The translations under genes and the position numbers were made by a program. Shown piece after piece: positions 8,330-17,477 of a stretch of 64,000 bases of DNA. The stretch is from Brevundimonas denitrificans (lineage in GTDB: Bacteria > Pseudomonadota > Alphaproteobacteria > Caulobacterales > Caulobacteraceae). The stretch spans positions 1 to 64,000 of the forward strand of contig NZ_BSOY01000003.1 of the NCBI RefSeq assembly GCF_030160755.1. The letters run 5' to 3'. Under the pieces are notes generated by a model. The model made no database searches. It worked only from the letters and a program-made list of their open reading frames with translations, and had not been told where the DNA came from. Each line of letters starts with the position of its first letter. Positions within the stretch are counted from its first letter, which is position 1.

Positions 8330-10759
8330 ATGCAGCGTGACCGCCGCGCGCCCGATTTGGGAGCCTTGCGCTACCGGCTTCTGGCCGGTGCGGCCGCAAT
8401 CGCGCTGGCGTCCCTGGCGGGCGCCGCCCAGGCGCAGCAGGCGCCCGCTGCGCCCGCGGCCGTGGGACCGGGCGCCGACGGGCTGACCCCCGACGCTGTC
8501 TATATCGAAGCGGATTCCGCGTCGCGAACCGGCGATCTCATCACGGCGGAAGGCGTCGGGGCCGACCGCGTGCTGGCCCGGTTCCAGGGCGCGACCCTGA
8601 GAGCCGGCGCCGTCAGCTATGACCTCGGCCTGGGCATCGCCACGGCGGACCGGCAGGTCGAGTTCAGCGACCCCGACGGCAATGTCGTCTTCGCCAGCCA
8701 TCTGGAGCTGGACTCGGACCTGAAGGCGGGCGTGGCGGTCGATTTCGCCACCCGCTTCCGCAACGGCGCGAGCCTGATGGCGGCGACGGCGGTGCGCCGG
8801 AGCGAGAACGTCAATGAGCTGAACTACGTTCTCTTCACGCCCTGCCCGATCTGCGACGCCGACGGGAATCCCAGGGAACCCAGTATCGCCATCCAGGCGG
8901 AGAAGGTGGTCCAGGACGAGGAACTGCGTGCGATCCTGTACCGCAACGCCGTTTTCCGGGTCGGCGGCGTCCCGGTCTTCTACCTGCCGTTCTTCGCCCA
9001 TCCCGATCCGACCGTCGAACGGGCCTCGGGTTTCCTGGTGCCGATTCCCAGCTATGACGAGGGACGGGGCCTGAGCCTTGAAATCCCCTATCTGCGGGTG
9101 GTGTCTCCGTCGGAAGACTGGCTGATCAGCCCGCAGTTCAACACCGACGTCGCGCCCCTGCTGAACCTGCAATGGCGCCGCCGGTTCGCCGACGGGATGA
9201 TCGTCGCGCGCGGCGGCTATACCTATGAACGCAGTTTCGGCGACTTCGACCTCGACGGCGACGGCGACGCCGAGAGCAACGTCAAATACGGCGACCGCAC
9301 GAGCCGCAGCTATTTCCTCGGCCATGGCCGATTCGATCCCGCAGGCCCCTGGCGCTGGGGCTTCACCATCGAGCGCGTGTCGGACAAGACCCTGTTCGAC
9401 CGCTACGACGTCCGGGACCCCTATCAGGACAACGGTCTCTACTATGGCGACCAGCGCCGCCTGATCAGCCAGTTGTTCGCCGAGCGGCAAACCGCGCGCT
9501 CCTACCTGTCGATCGCAGCCTTCGACCTGCAGAGCCTGCGGGTCACCCGGTTTGATCCGGTCACCCCGGCGCTCAACGAGTTCGAGGCCGACGGCGCCCT
9601 GCCCGTCGTGGCGCCGCTGGTCGAGGCGCGTTGGGAGCCGTCCGGGCCGGTTCTGGGCGGCCGACTTCGGCTGCGGGGATCGGCCGTGGCGCTGTATCGC
9701 GACGACTATGTCGGCGGACCCGTGTTGCGCCCCGCCATTATTCCTGCGGGACCGACGCTCGGGCTGCCCGGCGTCGACAGCCGGCGCATCTCGGGTCAGG
9801 CCGAATGGCGACGCACCCTGATCTCGCCCCTCGGCGTGCGGTGGGAACCGTTCGCCGACGTGCGCGCCGACTTCTATTCCGTCGGAGACCTGCCGCCCAT
9901 GTTGGGGCTGGAGGAGGAAGCCCTTTCCCGCGGACGGGCGACCGCAGGCCTGGACATCAGCTATCCCCTGTTCCGCAGCATCGGCCCCGGCGCCGATCTG
10001 ATTCTGGAGCCGATGGCCCAGCTGTCGGTCTCGACCGCCTCGGACCTGGACCCGCGCATTCCCATCGAGGACAGCCAGACCCTGGAGCTGGACGAGAGCT
10101 CGCTGTTCAGGACCGACCGCTTCCCCGGCTACGATCTGTACGAGGGGGGCCCCCGCCTGACGATCGGCGCCCGCGCGACAATGCGCTGGAACGAGGGCCG
10201 GCAGGCCAGCCTGTTCATCGGCCGCAGCTATCGCGCCGATGAAGAGCCTGCCTTCCTGACGCCGGTTCCGGATTTGCCGGCCCAGCTCTATGACCCGACC
10301 GGCCTGGCATCCCAGACGTCCGACTGGGTCGTGCAGGGCAGTTTCTCGCCTTCGGACCGCATCCGCGGCTGGGGCCACGCGACCTTCGACGCCTCCGGTG
10401 AAATCCGTCGGGCGGAGACGGCGGTGGACGGCCGCTGGGGCCGACGCAATCTGGCGACGGTCAGCTACATCATCGACCGTTCAAATCCCCTGGCCGGGCC
10501 GCTGAACCGCAACTACGAATTCGTGCAGCTGTCGGGCCAGCAGTTCGTCTATGGCAACTGGGGCGTGGCGGCGTCGGGCATCGCCGATCTGGAGCGGGAC
10601 ATCATCACCCGCTCCGAAGTCGGCCTGCTGTTCGACGATGACTGTTTCCGGTTCGAGATCGGCTACCGGCGCGACAATACCCGCGTACGCCCGACGGGAC
10701 CGTCCGAAGGCGTCTATGTGCGCCTAAACCTCGCCACTTTCGGCGGTACAGGGTATTGA
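8330..10759 (+). CDS. lptD: LPS-assembly outer-membrane protein LptD
   Basis: An 809-residue outer-membrane barrel that inserts LPS into the outer leaflet. It has a signal peptide (ALRYRLLAGAAAIALASLAG, cut after AAQA), then an OstA/LptA-like beta-jellyroll (about 35-190) with the FTPCPICD Cys pair. A long C-terminal barrel follows, rich in alternating aromatic residues. GTG 8318 and TTG 8294 are alternative in-frame starts, but ATG 8330 places the signal peptide best. Part of the lptFGD-surA-pdxA-rsmA cluster. Confidence 0.92.
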   Translation: MQRDRRAPDLGALRYRLLAGAAAIALASLAGAAQAQQAPAAPAAVGPGADGLTPDAVYIEADSASRTGDLITAEGVGADRVLARFQGATLRAGAVSYDLGLGIATADRQVEFSDPDGNVVFASHLELDSDLKAGVAVDFATRFRNGASLMAATAVRRSENVNELNYVLFTPCPICDADGNPREPSIAIQAEKVVQDEELRAILYRNAVFRVGGVPVFYLPFFAHPDPTVERASGFLVPIPSYDEGRGLSLEIPYLRVVSPSEDWLISPQFNTDVAPLLNLQWRRRFADGMIVARGGYTYERSFGDFDLDGDGDAESNVKYGDRTSRSYFLGHGRFDPAGPWRWGFTIERVSDKTLFDRYDVRDPYQDNGLYYGDQRRLISQLFAERQTARSYLSIAAFDLQSLRVTRFDPVTPALNEFEADGALPVVAPLVEARWEPSGPVLGGRLRLRGSAVALYRDDYVGGPVLRPAIIPAGPTLGLPGVDSRRISGQAEWRRTLISPLGVRWEPFADVRADFYSVGDLPPMLGLEEEALSRGRATAGLDISYPLFRSIGPGADLILEPMAQLSVSTASDLDPRIPIEDSQTLELDESSLFRTDRFPGYDLYEGGPRLTIGARATMRWNEGRQASLFIGRSYRADEEPAFLTPVPDLPAQLYDPTGLASQTSDWVVQGSFSPSDRIRGWGHATFDASGEIRRAETAVDGRWGRRNLATVSYIIDRSNPLAGPLNRNYEFVQLSGQQFVYGNWGVAASGIADLERDIITRSEVGLLFDDDCFRFEIGYRRDNTRVRPTGPSEGVYVRLNLATFGGTGY

Positions 10760-10858
10760 CGCAGCGACGGGCGCTGACGGCCGCGCAGCCCGGGGGCGCG
10801 CGGTTCGAAAATCCGGGACGAAAACCGGACCAGCGCCGCTTGAGGAACCAGGACTGAC

Positions 10859-12196
10859 ATGGGTTTGCAGCGTTATATGACGGGCGTGGCGATCGCCGCC
10901 CTCCTGGCCAGTTCGGCCATGGCCCAGACCGCACCTCCGGCGCAGCCGGCCGCCGCCGGCAATCTGAACCCGGCGGCTGAAGCCGCACCGGTCGCCCCGC
11001 CTGCCGCACCGGCCTTCCAGATGTCGGACGGCATCCTCGCGACGGTCAACGACAGCGTCATCACCGGGTTCGACCTGCGCCAGCGCATGCTGCTGCTGAT
11101 CGCCATGACCCAGGTCCAGCCCACGCCCGAGAACATTCCCGCCATCCAGCAGCAGGCTCTGAACGCCCTGATTGATGAGCGGCTGCAGGTGCAGGAACTG
11201 GCCAATTACGAGGACCTGGTCGTCAGCGACGAACAGGTCGAGGAAGAGATCACGGCCATGGCCCGCGAAGTGGGCGCCGCGCCCCAGGCCTATGTCGATT
11301 TTCTGGCCCAGGGCGGCATCCGCCCCAGCACCCTGCGCGAGCAGCTGCGGACCCAGATCGGCTGGTCGCAACTGGTCGGCGGCCGGTTCCAGAGCCGCGC
11401 CCGGGTCAGCCGCGCCGCCGTGGCCGCGGCCATGCGTCAGATCTCTGAGGCGGCCGCCAAGAAGCAATATCTGATCGGTGAAATCTACATCGAGTCCGCC
11501 CGCGTCGGCGGCCAGCAGGCGGCGCTGAACGGCGCTAACCAGCTGGTGCAGCAGATGGTCCAGGGCGCGCCCTTCCAGGCCGTGGCCCAGCAGTTCTCGG
11601 CGGCGCCGTCCGCGACGCGCGGCGGCGACGCCGGCTGGGTTGTCGAAGGCACCATGCAACCGGCCCTGCAGCAGGCGCTGGATCAGCTTCAGGTCGGACA
11701 GCTGTCGCGGCCGATCCCGGTCGATGGCGGGGTCTATATCATCTATATGCGCGACAAGCGGGACGGGGCCTCGGCCAGTCTTGTGCAGATCAAACAGGTC
11801 ATGATCGAACTGCCGGAGACGGCCACGGACGCTGACGTCGCCGCGGCGACCCAGCGGCTGGAGGCTCTCCGCCCCCAACTGACCTGCGACACCATGCTGG
11901 CCCGGGCGACGTCGGAGCAGGGTCTGCTCGGAGCCGATCTGGGCGAGGCCGATGTGCAGAACCTCGCCCCGCAGTTCCAGCAGGTCGCCCGTTCCGCCGA
12001 GGTCGGTTCGGTCAGCACCCCCGTGCGCACCCCGCTGGGCGTCCACCTGCTGGGCGTGTGCGGCCGCCGCGTCGGCGGGACCGAGGCACCCAATCCGCAG
12101 GAAGTCGAGAACACCCTGTTCCGGCAGAACCTCGCCACCCTCGGCCGTCGCTATATGCGCGACCTGCGCGAGGACGCACTCATCGAGTATCGGTGA
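10859..12196 (+). CDS. surA: Periplasmic peptidyl-prolyl isomerase SurA
   Basis: A 445-residue periplasmic chaperone for outer-membrane proteins, including LptD encoded just upstream. It has a signal peptide ending SSAMAQ, a Pro/Ala-rich linker, then the SurA N-domain beginning SDGILATVNDSVITGFDLRQRM. One parvulin-type rotamase region lies near 190-300 (QQFSAAPSATRGGDAGWV) and a second is degenerate. AGGA precedes ATG 10859. Its TGA shares one base with the pdxA ATG, so the two are coupled. Confidence 0.9.
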   Translation: MGLQRYMTGVAIAALLASSAMAQTAPPAQPAAAGNLNPAAEAAPVAPPAAPAFQMSDGILATVNDSVITGFDLRQRMLLLIAMTQVQPTPENIPAIQQQALNALIDERLQVQELANYEDLVVSDEQVEEEITAMAREVGAAPQAYVDFLAQGGIRPSTLREQLRTQIGWSQLVGGRFQSRARVSRAAVAAAMRQISEAAAKKQYLIGEIYIESARVGGQQAALNGANQLVQQMVQGAPFQAVAQQFSAAPSATRGGDAGWVVEGTMQPALQQALDQLQVGQLSRPIPVDGGVYIIYMRDKRDGASASLVQIKQVMIELPETATDADVAAATQRLEALRPQLTCDTMLARATSEQGLLGADLGEADVQNLAPQFQQVARSAEVGSVSTPVRTPLGVHLLGVCGRRVGGTEAPNPQEVENTLFRQNLATLGRRYMRDLREDALIEYR

Positions 12197-13197
12197 TGAC
12201 CGCCGGCCCCGCGCCGCTGGCCCTGTCCATGGGCGAACCGGCGGGCGTGGGGCCCGAGATCATCGCCAGGGCCTGGACCGCGCTGCGGGCGGAAGGCCCC
12301 GTCTTCGCCGTCATCGGCGACGCCGCCCTGATGCGAGCCCAGGGCCAGCCGGTCGAATCGATTCTGTCGGCCGCTGACGCTCCAGCCGTCTTCGGTCGGG
12401 CCATTCCGGTCCTCGACACCCCCCTGCCCGCGCCCGTCACGCCCGGCCGTCCCGAAGCCGCCAACGCCGGCGCCGTGGCCGACTGGATCGAACAGGCCGT
12501 CAACCTGGCCCTGTCCGGCGAGGCTTCGGGGGTCGTCACCGCGCCCATCGCCAAGGCTCCGCTCTATGCGGCCGGCTTCCGCTTCCCGGGCCATACGGAG
12601 TTCATCGCCGAACTGACCGCCGACACGCCCTTCATCGGGACGCGCGGGCCGGTGATGATGCTGACCGCCAGGGATCTGCGCGCCTGTCTGGTCACCATCC
12701 ACGCGCCGCTGGCCGAGGTTCCTGAGCTGGTCACCGCCGAGCGGGTCTGCCGCACCGCCCGGGTCGTGCACGAGGCGATGAAGCGCGACTTCGGCATCGC
12801 CGCCCCGCGCCTCGCCCTAGCGGCCCTGAACCCGCACGCGGGCGAGGGAGGATCGATCGGGCTGGAGGAGATCGCGGTGCTGATCCCGGCCGCCGCGGCC
12901 CTGCGCGCCGAGGGCATCGCCATCACCGATCCCAGGCCCGCCGACACCCTGTTCCACGACGAGGCCCGCGCGACCTATGACGCGGTCCTGTGCCTCTATC
13001 ACGATCAGGCGCTGATCCCGGTCAAGACGCTGGACTTCTGGGGCGGGGTGAACACGACCCTGGGCCTGCCGGTGATCCGCACTTCGCCCGACCACGGCAC
13101 GGGGTTCGACATCGCCGGGAAGGGCGTGGCGCGGGCGGACAGCCTGATCGCGGCAGTGCAGTTGGCGGGAGAGATGGCGGCGGCGCGGGCGAAGTGA
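12196..13197 (+). CDS. pdxA: 4-hydroxythreonine-4-phosphate dehydrogenase
   Basis: A 333-residue enzyme that oxidises 4-phosphohydroxy-L-threonine in the DXP-dependent vitamin B6 pathway. Motifs: SMGEPAGVGPEII near the start, FPGHTEF, LALAALNPHAGEGG, and YHDQALIPVKTLDF followed by TSPDHGTGFDIAGKG. The metal-binding His and Asp residues sit in these blocks. The surA-pdxA-rsmA order is widely conserved. It starts one base inside the surA stop, and a GC-rich repeat pair separates it from rsmA. Confidence 0.95.
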   Translation: MTAGPAPLALSMGEPAGVGPEIIARAWTALRAEGPVFAVIGDAALMRAQGQPVESILSAADAPAVFGRAIPVLDTPLPAPVTPGRPEAANAGAVADWIEQAVNLALSGEASGVVTAPIAKAPLYAAGFRFPGHTEFIAELTADTPFIGTRGPVMMLTARDLRACLVTIHAPLAEVPELVTAERVCRTARVVHEAMKRDFGIAAPRLALAALNPHAGEGGSIGLEEIAVLIPAAAALRAEGIAITDPRPADTLFHDEARATYDAVLCLYHDQALIPVKTLDFWGGVNTTLGLPVIRTSPDHGTGFDIAGKGVARADSLIAAVQLAGEMAAARAK

Positions 13198-13199
13198 CC

Positions 13200-13357
13200 G
13201 TCTCCTCCCTGTCGCGGAGCGATGGGGAGGTGGATCGACGGCGAAGCAGGCGAGACGGAGGGGCGGGTTCCGCCGCACGATCGCGAAGGCCGCATGACCC
13301 CTCTACCATGCTTCGCATGGTCCCCCTCCCCGTTCGCTGCGCGAACAGGGAGGAGAC
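13200..13357. repeat. Inverted pair of GC-rich palindromic repeats (type A)
   Basis: Two degenerate copies of a roughly 55-65 base unit face each other between pdxA and rsmA. Their outer ends are perfect 11-base inverted repeats: GTCTCCTCCCT at 13200-13210 and AGGGAGGAGAC at 13347-13357. Each unit has the layout gTCTCCTCCC, small hairpin, GGGGAGGnGGA, second small hairpin, GGAGGGGC. The same unit occurs twice inside pdhC near 42.5 kb. The element ends about 30 bases before the rsmA start. No open frame of its own. Confidence 0.75.
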
Positions 13358-13387
13358 GGACCGCGCCACGTCCCGTAAGGGAGGGGT

Positions 13388-14266
13388 GTGACCCCCAACG
13401 ACCTCCCCTCCCTTCGCGAAACGCTCGACGCCCACGGCCTGCTGGCGAAGAAGAGCTTCGGGCAGCATTTCCTGCTGGACCTGAATGTGACGCGCAAGAT
13501 CGTGCGTCTGGCCGGGCCGTTCGAGGGCCGGGCGGTGATCGAGGTCGGCCCCGGTCCGGGCGGCCTGACCCGCGCCCTGTTGGAGAGCGACGCGGGCACG
13601 GTGGTGCTGGTCGAGAAGGATCCGCGCTTTCTGCCCCTGTTGGGCGAACTCGACGACGGCTCCGGCCGGCTGACCGTGGTCGAGGCCGACGCCCTCGGGG
13701 TGCGCGAGGCCGAGCTGGTCGAGGGGCCGGCGCACATCGTCTCCAACCTGCCCTACAATGTCGGCACCCCCCTGCTGATCAAATGGCTGACCGGGCCGTG
13801 GACCCCGCACGCCCTGACCCTGATGTTCCAGAAGGAGGTGGCCGAGCGGATCACGGCCGCCCCCGGGGACGAGGCCTACGGACGGCTGGCGGTGATCAGC
13901 CAGGCGGTATGCGAGGCGAAGCTGGTCATGCACCTGCCCGCCGCCGCCTTCACCCCGCCGCCCAAGGTGGCCAGCGCCGTGGTGCATCTGGTTCCGCGCG
14001 CGGACCGGCCGGATCAGGACCTGCTGAAGGCCCTGGAGCGGGTGACGGCGGCCGCGTTCGGTCAGAGGCGCAAGATGCTGAGGTCCAGCCTCAAGCCGCT
14101 GGGCGGGGCGGCGCTGTGCGAGGCGGCGGGGCTGAGCCCCGAGGACCGGGCGGAGGTGATCGATCTGGCGGGGTTCCTGCGGCTGGCGCGGGCCGTGGCG
14201 GGACAGCCACAGCCGGCGGCGCCGGGCGATGGCGGGGCGACGATGATGCGGCGCAAACGGGGGTAG
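13388..14266 (+). CDS. rsmA: 16S rRNA dimethyladenosine transferase
   Basis: A 292-residue SAM-dependent enzyme that dimethylates two adjacent adenosines near the 3' end of 16S rRNA during small-subunit assembly. Motifs: KSFGQHFLLD, the SAM loop EVGPGPGGLTRALL, and the catalytic SNLPYNVGTPLL. GTG 13388 is the only sensible start and sits directly after the strong purine run TAAGGGAGGG. The leader overlaps the end of the repeat-rich gap after pdxA, so the promoter or ribosome site may partly derive from repeat sequence. Confidence 0.94.
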   Translation: MTPNDLPSLRETLDAHGLLAKKSFGQHFLLDLNVTRKIVRLAGPFEGRAVIEVGPGPGGLTRALLESDAGTVVLVEKDPRFLPLLGELDDGSGRLTVVEADALGVREAELVEGPAHIVSNLPYNVGTPLLIKWLTGPWTPHALTLMFQKEVAERITAAPGDEAYGRLAVISQAVCEAKLVMHLPAAAFTPPPKVASAVVHLVPRADRPDQDLLKALERVTAAAFGQRRKMLRSSLKPLGGAALCEAAGLSPEDRAEVIDLAGFLRLARAVAGQPQPAAPGDGGATMMRRKRG

Positions 14267-14316
14267 GCGTCTTCCGCGCCGTCGTTCGCGCAGCCTGGGT
14301 CCCGGCCTTCGCCCCA

Positions 14317-14330
14317 TTGATTTCAATCAA
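14317..14330. promoter_or_regulatory. Perfect FNR/FixK-type box
   Basis: The 14-base sequence TTGATTTCAATCAA is a perfect palindrome of the form TTGAT-N4-ATCAA, the binding site of FNR/FixK regulators that respond to low oxygen. It lies 95 bases before the ATG of the host-attachment-like gene and 51 bases after the end of rsmA. With the centre at -41.5, transcription would start near 14365, leaving a 60-base leader. The regulator is not in the window. Confidence 0.6.
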
Positions 14331-14424
14331 GGCCGCGGCGGGGATCGTGAGTACGGTTCCGGCATGGACGGCAACCGCCTCGCCCGCGAGACGTTCAGCC
14401 GGCCCCCCATACCGGAGACTTCAG

Positions 14425-14823
14425 ATGATACTTTCCCCAGGCGCCCTCGTGGCCGTCGTCGATGGCGAGAAACTGGCGCTGTACGAGAACACGGGACATC
14501 AGGGCGCGGTTCTGTCTCCGAAGCCGACGCCGGCGATCGCCGATCGCGCCTCGGGCGCCGCCGGGCGTATCTCCAGCGGAGCCAATCCCGACAACGACAC
14601 CCAGGCCGAGGACGGCTTCGCCATGGGCGTGGCCGATGTGCTGAACAAGCTGGTGCTGGACCACAAGGTGGAACACCTGCTGGTCATCGCCGCGCCCAAG
14701 ACGATGGGTCAGTTGCGCAAGGGCTGGCACAAGGAGACGGCCGCGCGGGTGGTCGGCGAGATCTCGAAGGATCTGACCGGGCATTCTCCGGATCAGATCG
14801 CGGCGGCGATCGACAAGGCCTAG
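14425..14823 (+). CDS. Host-attachment-protein family
   Basis: A 132-residue soluble protein. The N-terminal strand ALVAVVDGEKLALYEN and the C-terminal block VIAAPKTMGQLRKGWHKET, then EISKDLTGHSPDQIAAAI, match the family called 'protein required for attachment to host cells' (PF10116). That name comes from a plant-associated bacterium; the biochemical role is unknown and the fold resembles release-factor-like domains. GGAG sits about 10 bases before ATG 14425. Single gene, preceded by a FixK-type box and followed by a hairpin shared with gmk. Confidence 0.8.
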   Translation: MILSPGALVAVVDGEKLALYENTGHQGAVLSPKPTPAIADRASGAAGRISSGANPDNDTQAEDGFAMGVADVLNKLVLDHKVEHLLVIAAPKTMGQLRKGWHKETAARVVGEISKDLTGHSPDQIAAAIDKA

Positions 14824-14828
14824 GACGG

Positions 14829-14854
14829 TTCCGTCTCCCCCCGGGGAGACGGAA
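14829..14854. terminator. Bidirectional hairpin terminator
   Basis: A perfect 12-base-pair stem (TTCCGTCTCCCC and GGGGAGACGGAA) with a two-base loop lies between the convergent host-attachment-like gene (ends 14823) and gmk (ends 14859). There is no strong T run on either side, so it may be only a partial intrinsic terminator or mRNA end-protecting hairpin. Confidence 0.7.
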
Positions 14855-14858
14855 GTCC

Positions 14859-15500
14859 TCAGACCGCCTCGTTCAGCAGGGCGTCCTTGTAGGCGTCGAT
14901 CCAGATGTTGCGGAAACGGCGGCTGCGCTCCGCGTGGTAGATGTGGGCCAGTTCGGCGTAGCTGCGGTCGAAGTCGTCGTTGACGAAGACGTAGTCGAAG
15001 TCGCCGCAGTGCTCGATCTCGCCCTTGGCGTTCTGGATGCGGCGCTCAATGACCTCGTCCGCGTCCTGGGAGCGGGTGACCAGACGGCGGCGCAGTTCCT
15101 CAAGGCTGGGCGGCAGGATGAAGACGCGGACGGCGTCCTCAGGGCATTTGACGGCGATGTCGCGGGCGCCCTGCCAGTCGATGTCGAACAGGACGTCGCG
15201 ACCCTCGGACAGGGCACGGTCGATGGGCGCCCGGGGGCTGCCGTAGCGGGCCCCATGGACGTCGGCCCATTCGAGGAAGGCGTCGGCGTCGACGAGACGC
15301 TGGAACTCGGCGTCATCGACGAAATGATAGTCGCGGTCGGCGACCTCCCCGGGGCGGATGCCGCGGGTGGTCATGGAGATCGACAGCTCCAGCCCGCCGT
15401 GGTCGGCCATCAGGCGGCGGCACAGGCTGGTCTTGCCGGCGCCCGAGGGGCTGGCCACGATCAGCAGGACGCCGCGGCGGGGATGGCGTTCATTCGACAT
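14859..15500 (-). CDS. gmk: Guanylate kinase
   Basis: A 213-residue enzyme that phosphorylates GMP to GDP. The P-loop is SPSGAGKTSLCRRL near residues 17-30. GMP-binding residues follow in SMTTRGIRPGEVADRDYHFV and LEWADVHGARYGSP. The DIDWQGARDI block is also typical. It is the last gene of the long minus-strand series fabD to gmk and overlaps yicC by 11 bases. Confidence 0.96.
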   Translation of the reverse strand: MSNERHPRRGVLLIVASPSGAGKTSLCRRLMADHGGLELSISMTTRGIRPGEVADRDYHFVDDAEFQRLVDADAFLEWADVHGARYGSPRAPIDRALSEGRDVLFDIDWQGARDIAVKCPEDAVRVFILPPSLEELRRRLVTRSQDADEVIERRIQNAKGEIEHCGDFDYVFVNDDFDRSYAELAHIYHAERSRRFRNIWIDAYKDALLNEAV

Positions 15501-16371
15501 TCTGGACCTGTTCGCGCAGCTGTTCGATCACGGCCTTGAGCTCCAGGCCGATTCCGGTGAGCGCGGTCGTAGCCGATTTCGAGCAGAGGGTGTTCGCCTC
15601 CCTCATGAATTCCTGCATCAGGAAGTCGAGTTTTCGGCCGGCGGGGGGTTGCTGCAACAGGGTGTGGGCCGAGGCGACGTGGGCGGCGAGGCGATCCAGC
15701 TCCTCGCGGACGTCGGCCTTGGTCGCGAGCGAGGCGGCCTCGAGAAAGATGCGGTCCTCAAGGCCCGGCGCATCGGGGGCCAGTTCGGTCATGCGGCGGG
15801 CGAAACGCTCGCGGATGGCGTCGGTCTGGGCGGAGGCTTCAGTTTCGGCCCGGACGACCAGGGCGGCGATGCGCCCGATGAAGTCCATGACGACGGGCAG
15901 GAGCTGCGATCCCTCGCGGTCGCGCGAGATCTTGAGGGCGTCGAGCGCCTGGTCGATCGACAGCGCCATGGCGGCCTCGACGGCGGCGCGCGCCTCGGCG
16001 TCATCGACCTCCTCGGGAGCCTCCAGCACGCCGCGCAGGGACAGCAGACCGTCGGCGGACGGCGGGGTGGCCCCCTCCTCCGCCAGCTGATTGGCCAGGG
16101 TCAGGTAGTGGGCGAGGATATCCTGATTGACCTTCAGCGAGGCGACGCCGAGGTCGCGTTTGGCCTGAACGCCGAGGGTGACCTGACCGCGGCTGAGCCG
16201 GACCTGGGCGGCGGACTTGGCATGGCGTTCCAGCCCGTCGAAGCCGGGCGGGCCGCGGAAGCGGACCTCCAGATTGCGGCCGTTGACCGAACGGGCCTCG
16301 ACCGACCAGGTCCAGTCGCCCTCAGCGCCGTCGGCCCGGCCGAAGCCGGTCATGCCCGAGATCGCGCTCAT
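15490..16371 (-). CDS. yicC: YicC-family endoribonuclease-like protein
   Basis: A 293-residue protein starting MSAISGMTGFGRADG, the hallmark N-terminus of the YicC family. The C-terminal DUF1732 part carries GRKLDFLMQEFMREANTLCSKS. E. coli YicC is reported to influence RNA stability, and family members are described as endoribonucleases. ATG 16371 overlaps the mltG stop by 4 bases and was preferred over longer in-frame starts. The mltG-yicC-gmk order is common in alphaproteobacteria. Confidence 0.9.
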   Translation of the reverse strand: MSAISGMTGFGRADGAEGDWTWSVEARSVNGRNLEVRFRGPPGFDGLERHAKSAAQVRLSRGQVTLGVQAKRDLGVASLKVNQDILAHYLTLANQLAEEGATPPSADGLLSLRGVLEAPEEVDDAEARAAVEAAMALSIDQALDALKISRDREGSQLLPVVMDFIGRIAALVVRAETEASAQTDAIRERFARRMTELAPDAPGLEDRIFLEAASLATKADVREELDRLAAHVASAHTLLQQPPAGRKLDFLMQEFMREANTLCSKSATTALTGIGLELKAVIEQLREQVQNVE

Positions 16372-17477
16372 CCGGCAGGGGCCGGCGCGGGAATGGTGAT
16401 CACACGGGCGCCGGGAGGAACCGTCGCAGCCTCGGGGGCGGCGGCGGGGGCCGGCTCCGGCGCGGCGGGCGGAAGACCGGCCCGACGGCGTTCGACCTCG
16501 CGCCAACGGGCGACATTGGCGAGATGCTCCTCATAGGTCCGGGCGAAGGCGTGGCCGCCCGAGCCGTCGGCGACGAAGAACAGGTCGGCGGTCGAGGGCG
16601 GGTTGAGCACGGCGGCGACGGCGTCCCGGCCGGGATTGGCGATGGCGGTCGGGGGCAGGCCGTCGATCTGGTAGGTGTTCCACGGATTGGGCCGGTCGAG
16701 CTCGGACCGTCTCAGCCCCCGGCGAAGGGGCACGCCTTTGGTGATGCCGTATTCGATGGTCGGGTCGCTCTCCAGCCGCATGCCGGAGCGCAGCCGGTTG
16801 GTGAAGACGGCGGCGACGCGCGGGCGTTCGGCGGCCACGCCGGTCTCCTTCTCGACGATGGAGGCCAGGATCATGGCCTCCTCGGGCGTACGCACCACAG
16901 TGGCGGGACTACGGGCGGCCCACAGGCGGGCGAGGTTCTCGTCCCGGGCGCGGCGCATGCGGGCGATGACCGAGGCGCGGGTCTCGCCGCGGCTGATCTC
17001 ATAGGTGTCGGGCCACAGGCTGGCCTCTTCCGGGACGGCGTCGATCGTCCCGGTCAGGATGGGCTGCCTGTTCAGGATCTCGACCGCCTGGGCCGAGGAC
17101 CAGCCTTCCGGCAGGGTGACGTAGTGGCGGACCACCCGGCCCTCGACCAGCAGGACGAGCACGGAACGCAGCGAGGCCTTGCTCGGCACCTCATATTCGC
17201 CCGCGCGCAGCTTGCGGTCGGCGCCGGTCAGGGTGGCGGCGGCCTTGAACATGTCGGTCGAACGGATCACGCCCGCCGACTTCAGCGTGGCGGCGATGGC
17301 GCTGACCCCTGCGCCGCTGGGCAGGCTGACGACGGTCGAGTCGCCCTCCCGCGCTGCGGGACCGGGGGCGTAGAAGACGCTCCAGGCGGCGACGAGGGCG
17401 ATGATCAGGAAGGTGCTGAAGGTGGCCGTGGCGGCCAGAAACGCGGTTTTGCGGCCGGATCGGCGCTCCACCGACAT
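16368..17477 (-). CDS. mltG: Endolytic murein transglycosylase
   Basis: A 369-residue inner-membrane enzyme that cuts nascent glycan strands and ends their growth. One N-terminal membrane helix (about 11-33, FLAATATFSTFLIIALVAAW) is followed by a LysM-like region. The YceG catalytic domain carries ILASIVEKETG with the catalytic Glu, LESDPTIEYG, and NTYQIDGLPPTAIANPG. A Pro/Ala-rich tail ends the protein. It shares one base with the fabF stop and 4 with yicC. Confidence 0.94.
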   Translation of the reverse strand: MSVERRSGRKTAFLAATATFSTFLIIALVAAWSVFYAPGPAAREGDSTVVSLPSGAGVSAIAATLKSAGVIRSTDMFKAAATLTGADRKLRAGEYEVPSKASLRSVLVLLVEGRVVRHYVTLPEGWSSAQAVEILNRQPILTGTIDAVPEEASLWPDTYEISRGETRASVIARMRRARDENLARLWAARSPATVVRTPEEAMILASIVEKETGVAAERPRVAAVFTNRLRSGMRLESDPTIEYGITKGVPLRRGLRRSELDRPNPWNTYQIDGLPPTAIANPGRDAVAAVLNPPSTADLFFVADGSGGHAFARTYEEHLANVARWREVERRRAGLPPAAPEPAPAAAPEAATVPPGARVITIPAPAPAG

